42,398 bases of DNA. Origin: an uncultured Rhodobacter sp. (lineage in GTDB: Bacteria; Pseudomonadota; Alphaproteobacteria; Rhodobacterales; Rhodobacteraceae). The notes beneath the pieces are model-generated. The model searched no databases and was not told the origin of the DNA. It saw nothing but the letters and a program-made list of their open reading frames with translations. Position 1 is the stretch's first letter. Each line of letters opens with the position of its first letter. A program made the translations under genes and the position numbers. The DNA lies in NCBI GenBank assembly GCA_937901435.1, contig CALGTJ010000206.1:1-42398 (forward strand), given 5' to 3'. Positions 15,556 to 24,116 of the stretch are shown one piece after another.

Positions 15556-16527
15556 TTATTGAGACGTCAGCGACTCGACGAGCGTCTTGTAGGCGCTGCT
15601 TTGCTCGACGCGCATCGCCTCGTAGGCAGGCCCATCAATGATATCGATCGACTCGCCCAAGCGGCCCATCATGCGGGTAAAGGTCTTGTCCTCACCCAGC
15701 GCCTTGAAGGCCGACGTCAGAGTGTCCAGCGCCTCTTGTGGGGTGTCAGCAGGGGCCAGCACAACGCGGTGCATAAAGCCGACGTCACCGGCCACGCCCA
15801 CTTCGGCAAAGGTTGGCACATCGTCATAGATCCGCTCTGCCCCGGCAGTGGCCAGAACACGCAGATCGCCACTGTCCACCTGCGCCGCGATGGTCGAGGG
15901 GAAACCCATGGTCACATCCGCATCACCCGACAGCAACGCCTGCATGGCGGGACCGCCACCCTGATAGGGCACGAGGTTCCACTGCATATCCAGCGCCTTC
16001 ATGATCTGCGCGGCTGGCACGAACAAGGCGCCCCAGTTGCCGGAATGGGCCATCTGGATGCCGCCGGGATTGGCCTTGGAGGCCGCAACCAGATCTTCCA
16101 TCGTCTGATAGGGGCTATCACCGCGCACAACGACCGCGATAGGCGCATAGTTCACACGGGCGACCGGCACGAAATCCTCGCCCGGCTCGTAGGGTAGGTT
16201 TTCAACGTGCTGTTGCAGCATGTCGATATAGTTGTGCGTGAACAGCAGCGTGTATCCGTCAGCCGTCGCATTCGCGACCTCTTGTGTGCCCTTCTGCCCG
16301 CCCGCTCCGGGGGTCAAACGCACGATCATCGCCTGATTGAGATAGGTCGGAATGATCGAGGTGATCACCCGCGCATTCAGATCGTGGCTGCCACCGGCCC
16401 CCAGCGGGATCACCATTGTGATCGGCTTTTCAGGATATTCCGCCATAGCGGCCCCAACGGACAGGCCCAGTGCAAGGCCCGCACCCGTCAGCAATCCGGC
16501 GGTTTTCTTGATTGTGGATCTCAGCAT
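15556..16527 (-). CDS. tctC: Tripartite tricarboxylate transporter substrate-binding protein TctC
   Basis: This is a 323-residue periplasmic receptor of the Bug/TctC family. A signal peptide (MLRSTIKKTAGLLTGAGL, with cleavage near AMA at residue 29) precedes EYPEKPITMVIPLGAGGSHD, the family's typical beginning where a loop after the first strand contacts the carboxylate. Later family features are GAGGQKGTQEVANA and LAPADTPQEALDTL. It is the last gene of the minus-strand tctB-tctA-tctC set, 78 bases after tctA. The ligand is likely a di- or tricarboxylate or related acid; the family has a very wide range. Confidence 0.92.
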   Translation of the reverse strand: MLRSTIKKTAGLLTGAGLALGLSVGAAMAEYPEKPITMVIPLGAGGSHDLNARVITSIIPTYLNQAMIVRLTPGAGGQKGTQEVANATADGYTLLFTHNYIDMLQQHVENLPYEPGEDFVPVARVNYAPIAVVVRGDSPYQTMEDLVAASKANPGGIQMAHSGNWGALFVPAAQIMKALDMQWNLVPYQGGGPAMQALLSGDADVTMGFPSTIAAQVDSGDLRVLATAGAERIYDDVPTFAEVGVAGDVGFMHRVVLAPADTPQEALDTLTSAFKALGEDKTFTRMMGRLGESIDIIDGPAYEAMRVEQSSAYKTLVESLTSQ

Positions 16528-16605
16528 TCCTCAACTCCCTTTTTGCATCGCTCTTTTTTGACCCCGTGGCGGTGATGCGATCTGCGCGCGGGGCATTGTG
16601 AAACT

Positions 16606-18093
16606 TCAGTGGCCGGTCACCGTGACCGTCTGCATCCGCCGCCACAGCAGGTAGCCAATCACAGGGGCCGCGATCAGGACCAGCACGGCACCCAGCCGTT
16701 CGGTCAGAAAGAAATTGACCGCCTCGCCATTGGTCATCGCGACGGTCTGGCCAAAGGCGTATTCCATCGGCGGCCCAAGGATGAACCCCATCACCATCGG
16801 CATGACATCGAACTTTGCCGCCTTGGCGATAATTCCAAAGATCCCAAAGCCAACCAGCATCAGCAGATCGACCGAGTCAGAGCGGAACACATAGGCCCCG
16901 GCAAAGGCGAACATGATCACCAGCGGGATCAGGATCGACACCTTGATCGTCACCAGCCGCGAAAAGATCGGGATCGAAAAATAGCCAATGACAAGAAACA
17001 TCAGATTGGCAAAGACCATCGCGACAAGGATTGCAAACACCGTCGCGCCCTGTTCCTCGAACAGTTGCGGCCCCGGACGCAGACCTTGCGCCACGAAGGC
17101 CCCCAGCAGGATCGCGGTAACGTTGTCGCCGGGAATGCCAAGGGTCAGTAGCGGCACCATGGTCGGGCCATTGACGGCGTTGTTTGCAGCCTCGGCGGCG
17201 GCAACACCCTCTAACTCTCCCTCGCCAAAGGTTTCGGGGTGGGACGAGGCGTTCTTGGCGGCCGAATAGCCCATCATCGCCGCCACAACCTGCCCCAGAC
17301 CGGGAATGATCCCGATGCCGGTGCCAATCACGGTAGAACGACAGATGGTGCGAAAACTGGCGCGGAATTCCTTGAACGACAGACGCTCACCCAGAACAGA
17401 GGCCAGTTGCTTGGTCCGCTCGTTCTTCATCACCACGCTTGCCACCTCTGGGATCGCGAACACGCCAATCAGCATGGGCAGCAGCGGAATACCGGATTTC
17501 AGGTCGAATATCCCAAAGGTAAATCGCTCGACACCGCCCAGCGGATCTGTCCCGACAAAGGACAGCCACAATCCCAGCAGCATCATGATCAACGCCTTCA
17601 GCGGGTTCGACCCGGATGTCGCGGCGATAATGACAAGGCTCAGCAGCAGCACTGCGAACAGTTCTGGCGGGCCGAACTGCATGACCAGCAGCGCGATGGG
17701 AAAGATCATCAGGATGGTGAAAATGTCGCTCATCGTGTCGCCAAAGACCGACGAAAACAGCGCCATATCCAGCGCCTTGCGCGACTTGCCCTTTTTGGTC
17801 AGAGCATACCCATCGCGCGACGTGGCCACCGCCGCCCCAGTGCCGGGCATGGACACCAGAATCGCCGGAATACTGCCGCCAAAAATGCCGCCTTTGTAGA
17901 TGCCCAACAGAAAGGGAATACCAACAATAGGGTCCAGAAAAAACGAGATTGGCAACAGGATCGCCATCGCCATCAAGGTGGTAAAGCCGGGCAGCGCCCC
18001 GACCAGCATCCCCCCGAACAGGCCAAGCGCCATCATCCCAAAGGTGTCCAGCCGCAGGGCCATTCCAAAGCCTTCGAGGAAATAATCAAACAT
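16606..18093 (-). CDS. tctA: Tripartite tricarboxylate transporter large permease TctA
   Basis: This 495-residue inner-membrane protein has about 11-12 membrane segments. The family signatures are present: GALPGFTTLMAMAILLP near residues 33-49, GIYKGGIFGGSIPAILVSMPGTGAA near 66-90, GIIPGLGQVVAAMMGYSAAK, and VPLLTLGIPGDNVTAILLGA. The length matches TctA proteins (about 500). It uses an ion gradient to import the acid delivered by TctC, together with TctB. It follows tctB by 35 bases and is probably on the same mRNA. Confidence 0.95.
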   Translation of the reverse strand: MFDYFLEGFGMALRLDTFGMMALGLFGGMLVGALPGFTTLMAMAILLPISFFLDPIVGIPFLLGIYKGGIFGGSIPAILVSMPGTGAAVATSRDGYALTKKGKSRKALDMALFSSVFGDTMSDIFTILMIFPIALLVMQFGPPELFAVLLLSLVIIAATSGSNPLKALIMMLLGLWLSFVGTDPLGGVERFTFGIFDLKSGIPLLPMLIGVFAIPEVASVVMKNERTKQLASVLGERLSFKEFRASFRTICRSTVIGTGIGIIPGLGQVVAAMMGYSAAKNASSHPETFGEGELEGVAAAEAANNAVNGPTMVPLLTLGIPGDNVTAILLGAFVAQGLRPGPQLFEEQGATVFAILVAMVFANLMFLVIGYFSIPIFSRLVTIKVSILIPLVIMFAFAGAYVFRSDSVDLLMLVGFGIFGIIAKAAKFDVMPMVMGFILGPPMEYAFGQTVAMTNGEAVNFFLTERLGAVLVLIAAPVIGYLLWRRMQTVTVTGH

Positions 18094-18128
18094 CTGTAGA
18101 TCCAGAATTATTATTATTTTGCATGGGC

Positions 18129-18647
18129 TTATCCATTAAAGAACCTTGCCACGAACAGTTCGATTACATTCAGTTCCGGCAGGGACACCGCCAACAGGCG
18201 CGTCGCTGCAAGGTACAGCAACACGGGCGCCCCAAGGGACAGGATCGCGATTTGCCAGATCACCCGGTTGCCGATCATCCAAGACAAAAGCGCCGTTGCG
18301 ATGGCCGAGGAAATCAGAAACCCCAGCGGCACCATGGTCAGCGCATACAGCGTCATGATGCCAAAAAACACCGCGCCACGCCGCCAACCCTCCAGTCCGT
18401 TCGGCCCCTCGTCTATCGCAGGCGGGTTACGCACATGTAACAACAGCAGCACAAGCGCCAAGACCAGCAGCAGACTCAACACGATCACCGGAAACAGAGA
18501 GGGCGCAATGGCCGTCAGGCTACGCCCGAACAGCAGTTTTGGCGCAGCCACGAGCGAGCCGATAAACACCAGCGAAAGCACGGCCAAAGCCACGCAGAAC
18601 AGCGTGAAAAAGGCTTCGGGTGTCTTTTGCAGACCCGTTTTCTTCAT
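18129..18647 (-). CDS. tctB: Tripartite tricarboxylate transporter small subunit TctB
   Basis: This 172-residue protein has four hydrophobic segments (near residues 15-40, 48-72, 90-125 and 130-160), as expected of the TctB small membrane subunit. It is the first gene of the minus-strand set. GGGGGAGG lies a few bases before the ATG, a strong ribosome site. The order B-A-C differs from the more familiar C-B-A. The upstream region carries two operator palindromes (18709 and 18832), so transcription of the whole transporter is probably controlled by the FCD GntR protein encoded at 13563. Confidence 0.88.
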   Translation of the reverse strand: MKKTGLQKTPEAFFTLFCVALAVLSLVFIGSLVAAPKLLFGRSLTAIAPSLFPVIVLSLLLVLALVLLLLHVRNPPAIDEGPNGLEGWRRGAVFFGIMTLYALTMVPLGFLISSAIATALLSWMIGNRVIWQIAILSLGAPVLLYLAATRLLAVSLPELNVIELFVARFFNG

Positions 18648-18708
18648 ATGACCTCCCCCACTGGCCTTACCGGGCCAACGTCTCTCTTTAGCAGAACGCC
18701 TCTGGCCT

Positions 18709-18720
18709 TTGGTTGACCAA
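18709..18720. promoter_or_regulatory. FadR/GntR-type operator, site 4
   Basis: TTGGTTGACCAA has 5-base arms around TG. It lies 61 bases upstream of the tctB start, on the promoter side of the tctBAC operon. Confidence 0.75.
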
Positions 18721-18831
18721 TATGCTTGTCGCTCTGTATCTGGTTACTGTGCCTTGAGAGCCATTCAAATTCAATGAAATACTATCAAGATTTTCACTTT
18801 TGCGCATGATTTCAGGGGTAAACCTGTCTGT

Positions 18832-18845
18832 ATTGGTCAACCATT
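18832..18845. promoter_or_regulatory. FadR/GntR-type operator, site 5
   Basis: ATTGGTCAACCATT is the reverse complement of the arm pattern seen at site 2. It lies 124 bases centre-to-centre from site 4 and just past the stop of the LysR gene, so its only plausible target is tctBAC. The 18648-18870 gap contains no gene. Confidence 0.72.
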
Positions 18846-18870
18846 GCATACAAGGCACGTCGCAACCCCC

Positions 18871-19797
18871 TCACCCCGCAAAGAACGCCCGGCAGCGCGC
18901 ACAAGACGCGCGAATCTCTTTGCCCAACTCCTGTGCAAACCGTTGCACGGCGGGACTGCCCTCTGTCGCGGCGGGTTCGATCAAAAGGTAATCCACGGTC
19001 ATGTTCGGCTGGACGATTGGGTAAAAATGCAGCTTGGAATCATCCAGATCCGGCAGGCAGAGACATCCGGGCAGGATCGCGCTCCAATCGCCGCGGCGCA
19101 CGATATCCAGCGTCGTCATCATGCTGTCCAACTCAAGGATCGTATGATCAGAGCGGGAAAAGCTGCGCAGATGTTGTTCGATCTTGGCGCGGCGCGAGTT
19201 CTTGCGCCCCGGCAAGGCAAGGCGCAGCGGCGGGATGATCGACAGGTCCACGCCGCCAGCCGCACCCTCAACAGGCGTCGCGCTGGCCAACAATTCCAGA
19301 TCGCTGTCCAGATAGGTTGCGCGCAAACCGGCTGGCACGCTGCCGCTGGGCACGATGGCAAAATCGAGATCTCCGGCAGAGACACTTTCGCTGAGAGCCC
19401 CGCTATAGGCCTCTGTCACCTTCATATCCACATACGGGTGCTCCATCATGAAACGGCTGAGCACCGGCGCAAGGATGGACCGTGCAAAGGTGGGCATGAT
19501 GCCCGCGCGCACCTCGCCGGCGAGCGCGTCTGTCTGAGCGTTGACATCTTCTTGCAACCGGCTGACTTCGCGCAAGATTTTGGTGGCGCGGTGAAAGATC
19601 AGATCGCCGGATTTTGTCGGCACCACGCCTGCGGACACCCGTTGAAACAAGGTCAGGCCCAGCATGTCCTCAAGGTCGCGGATCTGCACGCTGACGCCGG
19701 ATTGCGTGGCATTCAACCGACGCGCGGCGGCGGTGATAGAGCGTTCCTCATAGACCGCCAGAAAGAACCGAAGCTGCTGTAGTTTCACACCCTGCAT
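18871..19797 (-). CDS. LysR-family transcriptional regulator
   Basis: This is a 308-residue regulator. An N-terminal helix-turn-helix (LQQLRFFLAVYEERSITAAA and RLNATQSGVSVQIRDLE, residues about 5-45) precedes a LysR substrate-binding domain from about residue 90, with RAGIMPTFARSILAPVLSRF. I chose ATG 19797 (MQGVKLQQL), 1 base after the AEC stop; a GTG at 19830 would overlap the AEC gene. It is the third gene after OsmC and the AEC transporter in the same direction, so it may regulate them, although LysR genes are more often divergent from their targets. Confidence 0.9.
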   Translation of the reverse strand: MQGVKLQQLRFFLAVYEERSITAAARRLNATQSGVSVQIRDLEDMLGLTLFQRVSAGVVPTKSGDLIFHRATKILREVSRLQEDVNAQTDALAGEVRAGIMPTFARSILAPVLSRFMMEHPYVDMKVTEAYSGALSESVSAGDLDFAIVPSGSVPAGLRATYLDSDLELLASATPVEGAAGGVDLSIIPPLRLALPGRKNSRRAKIEQHLRSFSRSDHTILELDSMMTTLDIVRRGDWSAILPGCLCLPDLDDSKLHFYPIVQPNMTVDYLLIEPAATEGSPAVQRFAQELGKEIRASCARCRAFFAG

Positions 19798-19798
19798 C

Positions 19799-20710
19799 TT
19801 ACGGCCGCCCCGGCCCCGACAGGTCACCACCAGCCAAAGCCAATGCGCCCCAGATCAACAGGGGCAGGCACAGGAACGTCATCACAGTGGACACAACCAC
19901 GCCACCTGCCACCCGCCCCGCATCGGGGCTGAACCGTTCGGCAAAGACAAAGGTCACGATGGCGGATGGCATGGTCGCAAGGATAAACACAACGCCAGCC
20001 GCGATCCCGTCAAGACCCAGCGCCCAGATGATTGCAAGGCCCGAGACAACGCCAAGGCCCAGCCGCCCAAAAGCCACCGCAAAAGCGGACCGCAGTTCTG
20101 AGACGCCCAATGTCGCCAGCGAACTGCCCAGCAGGATCAGCATCGACGGGATCATCATGCCACCCAGCATCTCTGTGGTTTTCAGGATCATTGCGGGCAC
20201 GGGTACGTCCAGCGCCGTGACGATCAGCACCAACCCGACCGCGTAGATCAGCGGCTGCCGCAACAACCTCGACAGGTGCAGGCTGCCCGATGCGATGGAA
20301 AAGCCGACCGAATACTGGATCAGCGCGACGATGAAAAAATAGGACACGCCCAACCGCATCCCCTCCTCTCCGAACGCCAAAGCGGCAAGGGGCAAGCCCA
20401 TATTGCCAGAGTTCGGCATCATGAGACTGGGCAGAAAACTGCGGATTGGCTGGCCAACCGCCCATAGTCCGACAAGCCCAAGCGCCCCTGCCAGCGTTAT
20501 CACCAGCATCGCCGCCAACGCCATTTGCCCCATCGTGGCAAAACCGATGTGCATCGACACCAGCGTATGAAACACCAGCGACGGTGTCGCCACCATCAGC
20601 ACAAGATTGCTGAGCGTGCGGGCGTGCAGACCGACAGAGGATTTCCCCATGGCAAAGCCGATCATCGTAATGATCGTAATCGGCCCCAGAATGTCGAGCA
20701 GTTGGCTCAT
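19799..20710 (-). CDS. AEC (auxin efflux carrier) family transporter
   Basis: This 303-residue inner-membrane protein has about ten hydrophobic segments in two halves, typical of AEC/BASS-like carriers. LMMPNSGNMGLPLAALAFG is the family's NxGxxGLPL signature. The C-terminal half has the crossover region ATMPSAIVTFVFAERF. Bacterial relatives transport malate, malonate or other small carboxylates, in either direction. It lies 25 bases after OsmC and 1 base before LysR, suggesting one transcript. Direction and substrate of transport cannot be told. Confidence 0.9.
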   Translation of the reverse strand: MSQLLDILGPITIITMIGFAMGKSSVGLHARTLSNLVLMVATPSLVFHTLVSMHIGFATMGQMALAAMLVITLAGALGLVGLWAVGQPIRSFLPSLMMPNSGNMGLPLAALAFGEEGMRLGVSYFFIVALIQYSVGFSIASGSLHLSRLLRQPLIYAVGLVLIVTALDVPVPAMILKTTEMLGGMMIPSMLILLGSSLATLGVSELRSAFAVAFGRLGLGVVSGLAIIWALGLDGIAAGVVFILATMPSAIVTFVFAERFSPDAGRVAGGVVVSTVMTFLCLPLLIWGALALAGGDLSGPGRP

Positions 20711-20735
20711 GCTCTATGCTTTGACGCCATTGCCC

Positions 20736-21215
20736 CTATGCCGCACCCATGGTTTCCCCGTTCAGGACCCAGTTCTCTGTCACGCGCGAGCCGGATTCCT
20801 GCAACATCTTGGACACCGCACAGTGATGGCGCAACTTGCGCACAACCTCTAGCGCGCCCTCGCGGGGGCCGTCATAGCTGGCGGTAATGTTTACGGTGAC
20901 GTCGGGGAATGGGATATCAATCGGGTTGATCAGGCGTGTGCCATGGCTGTCCATGGTGACGTCGATGCTGATCTCCATATCGGAAAAGCTAATCCCATTC
21001 GCCACGGCCAGCTTGTTCGAAATCACATGGGTGCAACCCGACAACCCCATAAACACATATTCCACCGGCATCGGCCCCAGATCGGTCCCGCCGCGCTGGA
21101 TCGGTTCGTCGACGATATAATCTTTACCCCGCGCAGAGGCGGTCGATTTGGTTGGAGTCAAATGGGACCCCGCAATCTTGAAGGTCCAGATCGGTTTTTC
21201 TTTTACAATCGCCAT
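20736..21215 (-). CDS. OsmC-family peroxiredoxin-like protein
   Basis: This 159-residue protein has the two reactive cysteines of OsmC/Ohr proteins, in GLSGCTHVI (about residue 61) and LRHHCAVSKML (about residue 132). Proteins of this family reduce organic hydroperoxides in the cytosol; some OsmC-like proteins do other chemistry. It heads the OsmC-AEC-LysR set. Upstream (21216-21424) is a 209-base divergent region shared with the flavin reductase; I see no clear operator there, only AT-rich sequence near 21290-21320 that could hold promoters. Confidence 0.88.
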   Translation of the reverse strand: MAIVKEKPIWTFKIAGSHLTPTKSTASARGKDYIVDEPIQRGGTDLGPMPVEYVFMGLSGCTHVISNKLAVANGISFSDMEISIDVTMDSHGTRLINPIDIPFPDVTVNITASYDGPREGALEVVRKLRHHCAVSKMLQESGSRVTENWVLNGETMGAA

Positions 21216-21424
21216 GCGCGGATCCTTTGTGTTAGAGGGTCGAACGAGTATGATACAGGGCCAGACACTAAAGATAATGATGGTTGGTCATGGGTTGCAT
21301 ATGATTATACGATTGCTCCACTCGGAAAGGCCATCGCTAAATCCGATAGCCATTATCAAAAGACATAAGTTGTTCTGCTACCGCCCCCCGCTACATTCCC
21401 CCAAATAGTTAGATCGGAGCGGCC

Positions 21425-21943
21425 ATGATGAATGCACATACACGACAAACGCCAGTGGAATTGGACGCGGACCCACGCGCCCTGCGCGATGTACTGGGCC
21501 AATTCGCAACCGGCGTCACCGTGATCACCACCACCGGTGAGAACGGCGCGCCCATCGGAATGGCCGCGAATTCTTTCGCCTCGGTCTCGCTGGATCCGCC
21601 TCTGGTGGTCTGGAGCCTTGCCCTGAAGGCCCCCAGTCTTAGCGCATTTCGCCGCTCTGGCACCTTTGCGATCAATGTGTTGTGCGATCAGTCAAAGGAT
21701 CTTGCCATGCAATTCAGCCGACCATCGCCCGATAAATTCGCCGGCATCGAGTGGAGCGCGGGCGTCGATGGTTGTCCGGTACTGGATGGCGCGGCGGCAG
21801 TCCTGCAATGTCGCACACAAAGCCGCATACCTGGCGGGGATCACGAAATGTATCTTGGTCGCGTCATCCAATTCACCAACGCAGGCAAACGCCCGCTGAT
21901 CTTCCATCAAGGCAGCTTTGCAGAGATCGGAACAGCCCTATGA
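21425..21943 (+). CDS. Flavin reductase (HpaC/RutF-like, FMN-binding split barrel)
   Basis: This 172-residue protein fits the flavin-reductase-like domain family. The core is LRDVLGQFATGVTVITT, then GMAANSFASVSLDPPLVVWSL, which is the conserved flavin-binding signature, and later GDHEMYLGRVIQF, which carries the His-x-x-x-x-G element. Such proteins supply reduced FMN or FAD to a monooxygenase. No monooxygenase lies next to it; instead its stop overlaps the start of a Gfo/Idh dehydrogenase by 4 bases. GGAG lies 5 bases before ATG 21425. Confidence 0.9.
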   Translation: MMNAHTRQTPVELDADPRALRDVLGQFATGVTVITTTGENGAPIGMAANSFASVSLDPPLVVWSLALKAPSLSAFRRSGTFAINVLCDQSKDLAMQFSRPSPDKFAGIEWSAGVDGCPVLDGAAAVLQCRTQSRIPGGDHEMYLGRVIQFTNAGKRPLIFHQGSFAEIGTAL

Positions 21944-22950
21944 GCACATCTTTCCCGATTGCGATTGCAGGCTTTGGCTGGTGGGGCAAGCATATCACAA
22001 CACGGCTGGCCGATCATCCGACCCTCAAGGTCGTCGGCATCGTCGAACCGTTCGAGGGCAACCACGACGCCATCCGCGACCGGGGGCTGGAACTTTGGAC
22101 AGATCTGGAAACCGCCGTTGCGCGCGATGACATCGCGGCGGTCGTTCTGACCACGCCCAACCCGCTGCATGAAGAGCAGGTGATCATGGCCGCCCAAGCG
22201 GGCAAGCATGTGTTCTGTGAAAAACCTCTGGGCCTGAACGCCGCCAGCGCGCGCCGCTCTGTTGCGGCCTGTCAGGCAGCGGGCGTGCAACTGGGTATCG
22301 GGCACGAGCGACGCTTTGAACCGGCCATGCTGGCATTACGCGCCGCGATTGATGCGGGCGATCTGGGCACCTTGATGCACGCAGAGGCGGCCTTTAGCCA
22401 TGACAAGCTGATCAACGTGCCAAAGGACGACTGGCGCACAAAAAAGGCGGTCTCTCCCGCCGCTGGCATGACCGCGATGGGGATACATCTGACAGATCTG
22501 CTGATCTCTTTCTTTGGCCGGGTCGAAACCGTTCAAGCGATGACCGCCGACCGCTCTCTTGGCTGGGAAACCGGGGATGTGGTCACCGTGCAGCTGGGCT
22601 TTGAGGCCGGGATGACCGCCACGCTCAGCGCGGTTCTGCACACGCCCCATTTCATCCGGATGCATGTCTTTGGCACAACCCGTTGGGTCGAGGTGCTGAA
22701 CGACAGCCACCCCGACACACCCGATGGGATCGTGCGTGTGCTGACGGCGCAAACCGGGCAAGGTGTCAGCCAAACGGACTATGAATGGAGCGATGCGGTC
22801 ACCGCCAACCTAGAGGCCTTCGCCCGCGCGGCACAGGGGCAGGCCCCCTACCCCTTCACACCGGACGAACTGGTTCACAACATCGAGGTGTTAGAGGCGA
22901 TCACACGATCCGCCGAGACGCGCGAAACGGTGTGGATCAAGGACATCTGA
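21940..22950 (+). CDS. Gfo/Idh/MocA-family oxidoreductase
   Basis: This is a 336-residue NAD(P)-dependent dehydrogenase. The Rossmann start is IAIAGFGWWGKHI, and the signature CEKPLGLN carries the catalytic lysine region. MGIHLTDLLISFFG holds the conserved His-x-x-Asp of the second domain. ATG 21940 overlaps the flavin reductase stop (ATGA), which fixes the start. It probably oxidises a sugar, polyol or sugar-acid derivative. Its pairing with a flavin reductase is unusual and gives no direct clue to the substrate. Confidence 0.9.
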   Translation: MSTSFPIAIAGFGWWGKHITTRLADHPTLKVVGIVEPFEGNHDAIRDRGLELWTDLETAVARDDIAAVVLTTPNPLHEEQVIMAAQAGKHVFCEKPLGLNAASARRSVAACQAAGVQLGIGHERRFEPAMLALRAAIDAGDLGTLMHAEAAFSHDKLINVPKDDWRTKKAVSPAAGMTAMGIHLTDLLISFFGRVETVQAMTADRSLGWETGDVVTVQLGFEAGMTATLSAVLHTPHFIRMHVFGTTRWVEVLNDSHPDTPDGIVRVLTAQTGQGVSQTDYEWSDAVTANLEAFARAAQGQAPYPFTPDELVHNIEVLEAITRSAETRETVWIKDI

Positions 22951-23088
22951 CGTTCAGGGCGTCTGGACGGCGCAGGCAACAAACAATGATGAGCCGAACT
23001 GCATTTGCCCTCTGCCAAAGCGCATGAAACCGACAGCGCGCAGCACAGATGAATTGACTTTGCCCCCTGCGTCAGGCGTGATCGCCCC

Positions 23089-23802
23089 ATGACATTCCTC
23101 AAGGGCCACTGGCAGCTTTTCCTCATTACCGCGTTGGTTTTCGCGCTATGGAACACATACGCGATCCTGCCGCTCAAGATCCTCGTGGTCTTTTTGCATG
23201 AACTTTCGCATGGGCTGGTGGCCGTTCTGACGGGGGGCAGCATAGAGACAATCTCGCTGAACCCACAGCAGGGCGGCCACGCGATCACGCGCGGTGGGAA
23301 TGTTTTCCTGATCTTTTCTGCCGGCTACATCGGCTCGCTGCTGCTTGGTGTGATCCTGTTTATCATCGCCCTGCGCACCCATGCGGATCGCGCCGTGATG
23401 GCCCTGTTCGGGGCGCTGATGCTACTGGTCACAGCGCTTTACATCCGCGACAGCTTTGCCCTGCTGTTCTGCGCGCTCAGCGGTCTGGGCATGCTGGTGA
23501 TTGCCCGGTTTCTGACCCGCGAAGTCAACGACCTGTTGCTGAGGGTGATTGGCCTGACCAGCATCCTCTACGCGCCCTACGATATCTTTAGCGACACCAT
23601 CGCGCGCTCTGAACTGCGCTCTGACGCGTTCATGCTGGCCGAACGTTTTGGTGGGTCTGCGATACTATGGGGCGCGATCTGGCTGATCATTAGCCTTGTG
23701 GTGATCGGGTTTTGCGCGCGATATGTCTTTGGTCAGAGCAGCAACATCACCTTTGGCGCCCTGCGTTCCACCTCAAACACCGGAAGACATTCGCGCCCAT
23801 GA
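23089..23802 (+). CDS. M50B-like membrane metalloprotease
   Basis: This 237-residue membrane protein has about six hydrophobic segments. HELSH (residues 37-41, inside or at the edge of the second segment) is the zinc-binding HExxH motif of site-2-protease-type M50 peptidases. A second zinc ligand (Asp in a later segment, NPDG in classical S2P) is not obvious, although PYDIFSDTI near residue 160 is a candidate, as expected for the divergent M50B branch. Eukaryotic and bacterial homologues are often annotated only as M50 family. Its stop overlaps the cupin start by 4 bases. Confidence 0.75.
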   Translation: MTFLKGHWQLFLITALVFALWNTYAILPLKILVVFLHELSHGLVAVLTGGSIETISLNPQQGGHAITRGGNVFLIFSAGYIGSLLLGVILFIIALRTHADRAVMALFGALMLLVTALYIRDSFALLFCALSGLGMLVIARFLTREVNDLLLRVIGLTSILYAPYDIFSDTIARSELRSDAFMLAERFGGSAILWGAIWLIISLVVIGFCARYVFGQSSNITFGALRSTSNTGRHSRP

Positions 23803-24116
23803 AACTTCTCCCCAATGGGCTGCGCCCGTACAAACGCACGCCGGTCTTTTCCAAATCCACTGTGCCTGCCGGTCTGCTAAAGGATCATGCCACCAAGCCC
23901 GGTGTCTGGGGGCTGATCCATGTGGTGAAAGGCACGCTGGTCTATCGCATCAAGGGCAGCGCCCATAGTTACGAACTGGGGCCGAGCATTACCGGAATTA
24001 TAGAACCCGAGAGTCTGCATTCCGTTGAATTGGTTGGCGAAACAGAATTTTTTGTGGAATTCTGGCGTAGCGAATCCGCCGCCTCCACGGCCATTAGTAA
24101 AGGACATCTGAAATGA
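23799..24116 (+). CDS. DUF1971 (YeaR/TehB-type) cupin-like protein
   Basis: This 105-residue single-domain protein resembles E. coli YeaR. It has LRPYKRTPVFSKSTVPAGLLKDH near the start, GVWGLIHVVKGTLVYRI in the middle, and IIEPESLHSVELVGETEFFVEFW near the end, where the His before the last strands is conserved. It is cytosolic. The start (ATG 23799) and the end (ATGA at 24113) both overlap neighbours by 4 bases, coupling it to the protease and the dehydratase. The family is linked to tellurite or nitrate response in enterics, but a biochemical function is unknown. Confidence 0.85.
   Translation: MKLLPNGLRPYKRTPVFSKSTVPAGLLKDHATKPGVWGLIHVVKGTLVYRIKGSAHSYELGPSITGIIEPESLHSVELVGETEFFVEFWRSESAASTAISKGHLK

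Noticed and set aside
16609..18099. Long plus-strand open frames opposite tctA
   Set aside because: They are antisense shadows of the TctA membrane protein, full of His, Gln and Arg, with no motif.
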